Source of the DNA: Sabellastarte sp. h YS-2021
Lineage: Eukaryota > Annelida > Polychaeta > Sabellida > Sabellidae
Reading direction: 5' to 3'
DNA length: 64,000 bases
Assembly: GCA_964017235.1 (NCBI GenBank)
Contig: OZ024929.1
Location: 26,223,464 to 26,287,463, forward strand
Part shown: positions 24,901-36,900 of the stretch, piece after piece
How the letters are laid out: each line of letters begins with the position of its first letter
Numbering within the stretch: the first letter of the stretch is position 1
Notes under the pieces: model-generated
Seen by the model: only the letters and a program-made list of their open reading frames with translations
What the model was told of the DNA's origin: nothing
The model's database searches: none
Translations under genes and position numbers: made by a program

Positions 24901-27900
24901 TTCAGGTTCTCACTGTTGAGTAAATCATTGTATCCAACCTGTAGGAAATCATGGGCTGGGAATCTGTTAATATGGTCCGATTTGACCTTGGAACCCTCCT
25001 TCAAGGTCAAATGAGGATAGCCAAACATAAAAGTGCTTATAACTCGCTTATTATTGGTCCTAGAGGTTTGGAATGAAAACCAACCTATAGAAAATCATGA
25101 GCTGTGAATTTTTTGGTGTGGTCGGATTTCACCTTGGACCCCTCCTTCAAGGTCAAATGAGGATAGCCAAACTTAAAAGTGCTTATAACTCGCTTATTAT
25201 TGGTCCTAGAGGTTTGGAATGGAAAACCAACCTATAGAAAATCATGGGCTGGGAATCTTTTGGTGTGGTCAGATTTCACCTTAGACCCCTCCTTCCAGGT
25301 CAAACGAAGATAGCCAAACTTAAAGTGCTTATAACTCGCGTATTATTGGTCTTGGAGGTTTGGGATGGTAAACCAACATATAGGAAATCATGGGCTGGGA
25401 TTCTTTTGGTGTGGTCAGATTTGACCTGGGACCCCTCCTTCAAGGTCAATTGAGGATAGCCAAACTTACAATTGCTTAGAACTCGCTTATTATTGGTCCT
25501 ACAGGTTTGGGATGGTAAACAAGCTACAGGAAATCATGGGCTGGGAATTTTTTTGTGTGGTCGGATTTGACCTTGGACCCCTCCTTCAAGGTCAAATGAG
25601 GATAGCCAAACTTAAAAGTGGGAGCTTATAACTCGCTTATTATTGGTCCTAGAGGTTTGGAATGGAAAACCAACCTATAGAAAATCATGGGCTGGGAATC
25701 TTTTGGTGTGGTCAGATTTCACCTTAGACCCCTCCTTCCAGGTCAAACGAAGATAGCCAAACTTAAAGTGCTTATAACTCGCGTATTAGTGGTCTTGGAG
25801 GTTTGGGATGGTAAACCAACATATAGGAAATCATGGGCTGGGATTCTTTTGGTGTGGTCAGATTTGACCTGGGACCCCTCCTTCAAGGTCAATTGAGGAT
25901 AGCCAAACTTACAATTGCTTAGAACTCGCTTATTATTGGTCCTACAGGTTTGGGATGGTAAACAAGCTACAGGAAATCATGGGCTGGGAATTTTTTTGTG
26001 TGGTCGGATTTGACCTTGGACCCCTCCGTCAAGGTCAAACAAGGATAGCCAAACTTAAAAAGTGCCTATGACTCACTTATTATTGGTCCGAGAGGTTTGG
26101 GATGGTAAACCATCCTAAATTCTTTGGCTGGGAATCTTTTGGTATGGTCAGATTTGACCTTTGGACCCCTTCTTCATGGTCGAACGAGGATATTGCATTT
26201 ATAGTATTTCTTTAAATATTTTTAACCTACTTTTTACACTTAAACAATTACCTTGTTACTTTATTTCATAATACCATTTGCAGGGCACAACTTTTTTGTC
26301 CTTTTTTACTGTCAGCTTCGGAATATCTTTCGAACATGCTGTTCAGTTACCATTTACTGTATTTCTGTACAGCCCTTTCCCTGATAATTATACTTTCCTC
26401 TCATTATCACCATCACAAATCAAAAACATTCAGTCAGCTGACACAGTGCCTGTTCACGGGCACTCTCCTCTTGTTTACTGTAACCTGGACGTACGTCCAC
26501 ATACGATGGGATATAAGAGAGGCTAAAAGCTTGTAAAATAAAGACAGAGGTATTTTGTATACAGTAGGAAATAATGAGTTGGTGACAGTGGTACTGTGTG
26601 AACTCAAGGTTGTGTAACAGAGGTTACATTGTATTGACAAATGACTGGCTTTAATTAGGCTTTCAGCAATCCAGGGAAGTTTAGATTCATTTGAGAAAGA
26701 AATACAAAGTATTGCAATGACGAGATCTCAACATGTGAATCTTTCCACTGTGAGCAAAAATAACAGATTTCAGAAGAATGCACCCACATTATAAACTTAA
26801 TTATGGCTACTTGTTTGCAATATATTACCTTTTAATATCCATAGATAAATTTGTAAGAATTTTTTTTTTTTTTTTTTTTTTTTTTTATGATTTTTGTCCC
26901 ACCATCATCATTTTATTACCCCACAGCCCTTAAGGGCTGTCGGGGTATTGTTTTCACCCAAGGTGTCCGGATGGGTGGGTGGGTGGGTGGCGGGAAGAAG
27001 TTTGTCCAGCCTGTATCTCCGAAACCGTAAGGTGTAGGAAGTTGATACTTGGTAGGGACATTGGTTAGGGCGTGTAGGTGTGCCACATCATAGTGTGACC
27101 TTGAATTGACCTTTGACCTTGCCGCAGTGACCTTGAGTTTGAAAATCTTGTCCGGGCTATATCTCAGAAACCGTAAGGTATAGGAAGTTGATACTTGGTA
27201 GGGACAGTGGTTAGGGGGTGTAAGTGTGCATCGTCGTGGTATGACCTTCATTTGACCTTTCCGTAGTGACCTTGACCTATTAAATCTTGTCCGGGCAATA
27301 TCTCGGAAACCGTAAGGTGTAGGAAGTTGATACTTGGTAGGGACATTGGTTAGGGGGTGTAGGTGTGCAATGTCATGGTGTGACCTTCATTTAACCTTTG
27401 ACTTTGCTGTAGTGACCTTGACCTATAAAAACTTGTCCAGGCTGTATCTCCGAAACCGTACGGTGTAGGAAGTTGGTACGTGGTAGGGATATTGGTTAGG
27501 GATTGTAGGTGTGCAACGTCATGGCGTGACCTTGATTTGACCTTTGACCTTGCTGTAGTGACCTTGACCTATAAAATCTTGTCCGGGGTATATCTTGGAA
27601 ACCGTAAGGTGTAGGAAGTTGATACTTGGTAGGGATATTGGTTAGGGGGTGTAGTTGTGCAACGTCATGGTGTGACCTTGATTTGACCTTTGACCTTGCC
27701 GTAGTGACCTTGACCTATAAAATCTTGTCCGGGCTATATCTCAGAAACCGTAACGTGTAGGAAGTTGGTACTTGGTAGGGACATTGGTTAGGGGGTGTAG
27801 GTGTGCAACGTCATGGAGTGACCTTGATTTGACCTTGCCGTAGTGACCTTGACCTATAAAATCTTGTCCGGGCTATATCTCAGAAACTGTAAGGTGTAGG

Positions 27901-30900
27901 AAGTTGATATTTGGCAGGGACATTGGTTAGGGGTCGTAGGTGTGCAACGTAATGGTCTGATCAGGATTTGACCTTGCTGTAGTGACCTTGACCTATAAAA
28001 TCTTGTCCAGGCCATATCTCAGAAACCGTAAGGTGTAGGAAGTTGATACATAGTAGAGACATTGGTTAGGGGGTGTAGTTGTGCAACGTCATGATCTAAC
28101 TTTGATTTGACCTTGCCGTAGTGACCTTGACCTATAAAATCTTGTCCGGGCTATATCTCGGAAACCGTAAGGTGTAGGAAGTTGATACTAGGTAGGGACA
28201 TTGGTCAGGGGCCATAGGTGTGTATTATCATGGTGTGACCTTAATTTGACCTTTGACCTTGTCGTAGTGACCTTGACCTTTAAAATCTTGTTGCACCTTT
28301 GGGTCTGTCTTTTGATGCAGATTAAGCACTGTTAATTCATATTAGAATTTATTAAGAATTTTACTTTCATAACTTCCCATTGTAAGAGATAGAATTTCAT
28401 CAAGTGAGCCACAGATTTTGCTCCAACACCACACATAAGCGTTCATTAAATGTATTACCACTTCTGAATGCATGGTAATATTCAAAACATCTAAACCATA
28501 ATTCGGCCATGCAGATGTAGATAAAGAATGTTGAATTTTAGTTTACTGATTAATGCTGTCATCTTGTTATTGAATTGACTTGTTTTAATACTTCATCTTT
28601 ACATGCATTATCTTTCTTTTAAACAATATTTTCTGCATTTAAACATTTTTTGGAACTTTATATAACTAACAGTGCTCTGAAAGTATCCTGAACTTTGTAC
28701 TGGTACAGTGCTTCTGTATCTCATGGTGTTGAAAATATTTCCTTAGGCTGTGGGGTACGGGCATCTCTGATGCTATTTTTAGTTTAGTGATTAATGCTGT
28801 CATCTTGTTATCGAATTGTCTTGTTTTAATACTTTATCTTCACATATATTTTCTTTCTCTTAGATGTTATTGTCTCTACTCTACTATTTGGACCTTTATA
28901 TAACTGACACTGCCCTGAAAGTATCCTGATCTTTGTACTGTTTCACTACTTCTTTGTCTCATGGTGTTGAAAACTATTTTGCCAGGCTGTGGGGTACTGG
29001 CATCTCTGATGCTGTTTTTTTCTTTTTTTTATATTTTGTATGTTTTAATTATTTTATAGACATCTTCCTTTATTGGTGGGGTGCTTTGTTTTTGTGTCGA
29101 CAAAAGCTGTGTTCTAGTTTTTATGAAATAGGTGGTGTTTGTTAGAAAATACCTGTATAGTTTGAATTAGTTTCTACCAATCATACATTTGCCATTTATT
29201 TAAAATTGAAAAAAAAGAACCCTTTATAAATAGGGATTCCATTTAAGTGAATTTCACTGCTATGTTCTTGCACAGTTTTTAAGATATGTTGTTTTCATCA
29301 GTGTTTAACAATTGTGCTACACTTGGTTGTACATAGTCATGAGCTGTGATTGTAAAAAGCATTGTTTGCTGTGAATGCACAAAAATATGATTTATCAAGT
29401 GTTAACCAATGATTGATATTAAGAAGCAAAGAATTCACAAATACACACACTTGTACAATGTAGTTGCCAGAAAACTGCCTTTTTTTCTTTTTTTTAAAAC
29501 ATATGGTACAGAATTTGGCATAATTATAGTAACAACAACACTTTATATATGTTCTTATCAACATATGTGACATATGATTAGCTACCACTTTCAGTCTCGT
29601 AGTAAAGAGAAAAATATTGCACTGAGAATAAAAACCAACAATAGAGAATTATAATTTTATGACATTTACCACTGAAAAACTTGTATCTTGTGAACTACAT
29701 TACTTCATTTCAGATCATCAGTCTTGTATTTTCTGTGCTAAAAACTGTTTTATTTTGTAATTATCCCTTCTGCCTAGCCATTTAATTTCAAATATATAAT
29801 TTTACTACAATTTAGTATTAGAATTGGCTACTTCTCTCAGTGAAATTCAGCTTAATAAAAATCTTATGGCCAGTAGACAACATCTGTATATACTTTTAGT
29901 TTGAGATTTCTCTTTCTCTTTGAATTAAATCTACTCACATGTATAAACTTCATTATGTCGATCTTCTCTTGAAATAAAACATGATTTCAAAGTAACAAAA
30001 AGAAGTGAAGGACACACAATTATTCAATGAAAAACTGGTCGTGTGGTATTAACTAGTATTATGAAGGGATTTCATGAATAACACCATTTGTTTCACTGCT
30101 CTGTAAGTCAATACATTTTTAAGACAAAAAAAAGGTTCTGAATAGTATTTTGATATTTCATGTACAATATTGAAAGTTATAGCTGGAGTCAATGATTTAA
30201 AAGCCGTTTGTATGTGTGTTTTGAATATTTTCATCTCAGGAGAGATTATGAATCAATTAGTGTTGTTGACCTATCAGTGGGAATACATGCCCTATAAGAT
30301 GCTTCTCTTACTGTTGATTTTCTGTCAATATGTAGTATGAGGTGCAACAGATAACGAAGTAAAATTGTGTGAAAAACTTGGGACAATATTCAAAACCAAT
30401 ATTATTGAGAGTGCTCTTTGTTTTTTGTTTTTTTTTTGAAGAAATCCAGCTATCGCAGGTCATTGTGATGATACAGAACTCTGTTTGATAAGTGACCTTA
30501 CTTAGTGACCAAGTGTATCTTGCAGTAAGATTCTTGCTGACTGTAAAGTTATTTATTAAATCTGGGTATATGTATGTACATGCTTAAGGATGCAGTGTTT
30601 TATGTGTGTTTCAGATCATCCCATATGTGAATGGCACACTGTACAGTATTCTGGCAATACCCTCTATCAGAGAAGAGGCCAAAGCAATGGTGAGTAGTAC
30701 AGTAATATGTAGTACTAAACCTCACACATACTATGTAAATAAAGAGGTTAATGACAAAAAGAAACAATCAAAAATAGGGTTAGCCTTCATATTGTACATT
30801 TAGGGCTCTGACAGGGTAACTACTAGAGCTGAAACGATTATTAAGTTATATTTTTCTTCCTAATAGTCTGCTTTCATTGCATTTTCTTGAGAAGTTCACA

Positions 30901-33900
30901 GATATTTAGCATGTTGTTTTAGATAAATTTATTCACATCAACAGTCATATATATGCTATTTATAGTTTTAACAAATCATAAGTTGTTTTGAATGTACAAA
31001 TAAATAAATTGATAATTGTTTTACTGTTGCAAGTATGTAAGCAATGGATATTTGATATTTTCCTATCAGCCTCTGTATGCAGTCACAACATCTTATTGAA
31101 TGTATTATTGTATGAGAGGTGATTAAGCCTTTGAGGCAGAGAATAAAGAAATAGGAATGTAATCGCAAATGTTTTATGAAAATGTTGTTCACAAATCAGG
31201 GAATGGAAGAAATCCTGCGTTGTTTTATCAAAGAGGATCAGCCAGACATGAATAGACAGATAGAATTCATCATAAAGCAACTCAACTCAAGTGAGTGGAT
31301 ACTCTGTTCATAGATCTCAGTAATTAGACCCGAATAACTCCATGTTTTGTTTTTGGAAGCAAAAATAATGTGCCTTTGTCCATTGCTCATCCTGGATGCA
31401 AGTTTAATTCAATGGCTTCAGAAACACAGAAATGAACCATTCATGATGAAACTTTTCAGAATGATAAAGTCCCAAGGATACTAGATAATCATACTAGTCT
31501 GATTGCCAACACTGCATCTTGAAAATTCCAGTAACTTAAGGAGACAAGTCCTAATTGTCCTAATCTGTATTTTGCTAAGTACAATATTTTATAAGGGTAT
31601 CGGACACAGTGCTATTCAGTGTTGTATTACTAAATGCAAGTTTTTATAAATTAAATTGGACGAAGGTTTTTCAGCGTTGGACTGTTGGCTGGTGAACTTG
31701 TTGATTTCTATATTACTAAATGCAAGTTTGTTTTTTTTTTTTTGTAAAAGTATGTGATAGAATGATGTTGTATGTTGGCTGGGATATTTGTAGATGAGGA
31801 GCCGGAAGAGTCTGAGTCAGATGATGAAGATGAAGAGGAGGATGAAGTAAGTACATTGCAGTCATACAAGATAAAGTGCAATACGAGAACACCCACTTCC
31901 TGTTTGTTGCATTATGGGACATTCTTACCAAATTTGTGATATTTATGATCATTATCTCGTCTATTGTCAGTGAAGTGTGCCTGTTCTTGCTTAGATTTAT
32001 TGGCTGTTTCAGATTTCTCACTCTGACATCTCCTGTTTCTATATTATTAGACGACTCATAACATGCCCATTTCTAGTGGTAGTGAACTCCATGACAGAGG
32101 TTTAACAGTACTTTTTAATTCTCCTAGAAAGAAAGTTTTTACTGAAACCCTTTAGATGAAATAATCTTAACTAGAATTACAATATATGATTAAAATTCTA
32201 GTCCGTTAAATTTTGACAGTGTGAAAAATGGATGAGCTTAAGTCTACTCCATTTGAGATGTTTAGTATTTCTGATATAGGAGGATGCAGATGCTATGGAG
32301 GCAGATTTAGATAAACAGGAAGTGCTCCGTCCTCAACAAGGAGAGTTGTCGGGAGAGAGGTTGCTCAACACCTACTATGTCAACACTGGCTCCGCATCTA
32401 GTCGACGCAAAAAGGTAAGTCAAGTGAAGAGAATGAAAAAAAGTCATCCCGTGGGTGTTGATTTGTTAAGAAATAGCTGTGTGATAAAGTATGTCCATAA
32501 GTAAAAGTGATGTGTGTTTAATTTATTAAAAATCTTGTTCAATCCTTGTAAAAGTTAAAGAATATATACTTTAGCGAAGAGAGTGATAATTTTATCTTTC
32601 CGGAACCAGTTTATGGAAAGAATTTGATAGGCATTTGGATTTTTTTTAATTAGTTCAATAATATGGCATTGATATGCATGTACATGAAACATAATATCAC
32701 AAACAAAAGCTCACATAATCCTAGGTGATATATTTGCCATACAAAATGTAGATTGCCACTGTAGATTGTTAATGAGTAGTGTATTTTTCCCACTTTCCAG
32801 TCAGAGGTACCAAGCACACAGGAAGAGATGTTGCGCAGACCCGTGACTCCGGCTCAGATGAAAGGCCAGGGGGAGAACCCTGTCTTACATGTACAGCCCA
32901 AGTCCTCAAGGTGTGTGCTCCTCTACACTTAGCACGTTTACACAGTCCAGTTACACTATTTAAAGTGGGACCCTCTCACATCCTTATGTTATGTACAACT
33001 TGAACATCAGGTGATCAGTGTAACGGGTAGGGATGGGTCGGTATAGAAAATGTGTACATCAGCTTGTTGCCAATGCAGAACCGTTCAGATGCTGGGACTC
33101 GGCGTTTTAGTACACCACAACCAAATATGGATGTTCCATGTCACAGAAAGTGCAATAGAAGTCCCAAAGAGCCAAAAAAAAAAAAAAAATATGTGGTAAA
33201 CATGAACACTTTCTTCATATTGGTAGTTTCTTTCCACTATTTAAAGTTTTCCTTGTGTTAATTGTGTTGACATGCGAGATGGAGGTTATAAAGTATTGCA
33301 ACGTATTTACCAAAACATGGCAGCTCTGCTGAATGAAATCACTATAAAAGTTTGCAAATGCATAAGTATAAAATTTGTTCAGATTTGGGGTATGTTTCAA
33401 ATGTTTTAGTTTTATCTTTAACTATATGTGTTGTACCTAACATGTACATGTATTTTTGTATTGAGACTTATCACTATCTCAACCTAGGGGTCAAGTAGAG
33501 GTGCTTTGATTTGCTGTTAATGATTGGCTTTACAGGATGTACCTGTGTCTTGTATATAGTAGTCCTAATATCTCTCACTGGGTTCATAAATTTTTTTTTT
33601 GTGGTGGGTAATGATTGTAGTTAGGGTCACTGGTATATACATCAAAAATTGAAAACCAAAACTAATTGGCATCATGACATCACCCAAATTATGATATATG
33701 ATGACACGTTTTTCACAGTTAAACTGTTATCTTTTTGAGAGCCGTCATTTTTTTTTCCGTGATTGTATATTTATACTGGAAGTGTAAGTTGAGACATAGT
33801 TAAATCATAATGAAAGAAGTAGTAAGCTTCCACACATAGTACACCCACTGTAAGCAGCCCCACTGATGTACATAAACCTGTCAGTTTTGAACATGATATT

Positions 33901-36900
33901 GAGTTTGTTACATGATTGTTTTTTTGTATCAGGCCTCCCACTGGTCAGGCGGAAGCCTACAACAGACCCAAATCACGTGACAATGTGAACAGACCGCCCA
34001 CACGGAGCGGGAGTAGAAACACACCTAGAAGTCGCCCTGGAACCTCAGATAACACACTCAGACCCATGTCCATGGGTGAGTTAAAACGCTCATTGCAATC
34101 ATTGTAAAGACAAAAGATTGTCATATTTTATTATTTCAAAATATGTTAATGGTTTAAAATTAGTGGACCAGACCCTTAAACAACACTCACAGACCTATGT
34201 AAAGATGGAGGTGAAAGTGTTGTTGTAAAGGTAAAATATCAATTTTCATTGTAAAAAGGGGTACATGTAATACTTTATAATTAGTAGCTTGGAACCCATA
34301 TGCAATAAGTAGCTCATGTTATGAGACTTCAAATTGATACTGGATCTACCTTAAATGCTGTATTAACCCTTTCGCTACCATGTATGTCGACCGCTAGTCA
34401 ACATCAATGTGTATTACAGGGGACCATGTCTGTCGACCAAGGGTAGACGGCAATAATATATATTTCTTCTCTCCCTTCAGTGTACTGTTATACGTTTTCT
34501 TTGGTGTATCAGTATTAAACCGATTTTTTAAGTATTTTATATGAAAGTTATGCTATATTTTAAAAAAAATTCGCCATTTCACCTATTTTTACTGGTTTCT
34601 GTATATATTGCCGTATTTACCGCGTATACCTGCATATTGTTTACTCTTGGTTATTTTTATTTGGGGAATTCCCACGAATTGTCCCATTCGACTTTCATCA
34701 ATTCCTAATGAAATATGCCGAAAAATACCGCAAATAAAGTGCATAAGGTAGTGAGTTATTATTTTACTTCATTGGCGTTTCTGACGTGATATGACATCAT
34801 ATGGCTACAGTCCAGTGGAATAATGTTCCTTCAGTAGCGAAAGGGTTAAGCAGTTGTTGCTTTGCTGAATTATTACCTCTAACTATGTTATATTCTGATT
34901 TTAATTATTACCTCAGGAAGTATTGAATTAAATTTAAAAATTAAGTTTAAATTAAATTAAAAATATCCTTATAATTATATGGAGTATTGAGAGTTCAGAT
35001 TTAATGCCCCGTCTGCCAGTTTGTTGAGCAAATTCACAGGTATGCCATTACGTTAGAACCGTTATACTACTTCTGTTAAATAAAAATTCGTGCTATGTTT
35101 TTTTACTTTCAGAAAAAGACATAGATGGTTCTGCATTGTTGAACAAAGCCACGGGACAGGGTAAGAAACTGGCCGTTGGCAAGGACAACCGGTCTGTGAT
35201 GCCGTCTCAGAAAGCGCTGGAAAAAGTGGGCAATGCAGACTTGAATGAATACTCGGCAGCCTTCAGCACCAGACCAAAGATACCCAGGTATGAGTGGGAC
35301 GGGGAGCCATCTGTTACATTGAAATCTGATGAAATCTCATCGTTTAATCTTCTTGTAAGTAGATAAGAAGACACACCTGACCAGAGATATCCAGATCTAT
35401 GATTTATATGGTACAAGCTACTTTTATTGGTGAGACTGTTATGAAAATCAAAGTTGATTACCAATGATTTTAAACGAATAAAATTATGTGTTTTCTATGC
35501 TTGTCACTGACCTATGGAAAGTTAATGCAAGTGTACATGAGCAACAACTTACAACTGGAAATGGCTTTCATGATATATAATGAAGTGGATAAACATCATT
35601 TTTACCCAGTATAAAGTAAAATTGAGAAATATTGCATCAAAAATACAGGTTTTTATTGTTTTAATTAAGCATATGAACTTAAAAAGCCCAAAATGATGAT
35701 GTTTTTAATAACTGGTTCCTAAATATTTTTTGTGGATTTTGTTGTTACTACTATAACAAAACGGGAAACTGTTGTTTTACCATTCTCACCACAACGAATG
35801 TATTCTGTCACTGCATGTGCAGTGATGCTTCTAGAGCGCGGGATACGCAATATCTCGCAAGTTTTAGTACTAGCCCGCAATTCGGTATATTCGGCGCGTT
35901 CGGTAGAAGACGCGATCCCGCATGTTTACAAAATGGGGGGGCACCGATCGTTTCGCGAGAATCCTTTAATTTTATCATCATGAAGGCTATATTTGGTCGT
36001 TTTTTCAGTGAAAAATGTTATTTCATATGAAAACAAAACGGATACTACAGTTTGAAAGTGGATGATGCAAACATCAGATACTAACAACAATACTGTTGAA
36101 CCAGTTCATACAGCATGTCTGTTACCTCATATCTGAATATTAATGAGTTGGGTGCTATGGCCGTGAGTTCTCAAGTTTTCTTAAAGTGTTAGATCTCTGT
36201 TGAGGCTTCCATTTTATAAAATATTGCTAGAAAACCCCAATAGAAATCTATGACCTCATCTTCTCATGAATATTAAAGAGTTGGGAGCTATGGCTGTGAG
36301 TTCTCAAGTTTAAAGTGTTAGATCTTTGTTGAGGGTCCATTTTATAAAATATTGCTAGAAAACCCCAATGGAAATCTATGATCTCATATCATCTCATGAA
36401 TATTAATGACTTGAGTGCTATGGCCATGAGTTCCCCAGTTTAAAGCATTTGGTCTTTCATTGAGGCACTTGAGGCCCCAGGTCTTTGATATTTTTCTTAT
36501 CCAAGCACTGATCCAGATAAGTACTGCCTTGCTACCAATTATCGCCGGCTACCGATTATCGCCAGACAGAATTCAAATAGATATAACTTCGCCAAAATAG
36601 CATCCCAAGTCTAGCAAATAAGGTAAAACTATTTCCAAAGTGAATGGAACAAATACACAACAAAAAGCCTTCAAAATATTTAACCATTTCTGAAATATGA
36701 ACATTTTATTTTCTGGTGGCGATAATTGGTAGCCGGCAATAATAGGTAGCAAGGCAGTAATAAAAATTAATGTGATCTAAGTTGGGCCAGTTTCCATCTT
36801 CTATTTTTTTTCGTGAAGATCCATACAGTAGCATTTGTGTAATCCTGCTAGTAAACGTACGGACAGACAAATGCTTCCAAAATTAATCCCTCTTTGGCGG

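Noticed and set aside
26278-26536. 82- and 66-residue overlapping open frames as a small gene
   Set aside because: No similarity recognised, no start context, and frames on both strands are equally open.
32911-33003. Read-through of exon i into the intron as a longer exon
   Set aside because: The donor GTGTGT at 32911 gives a junction that keeps frame with exon j; reading on loses it.
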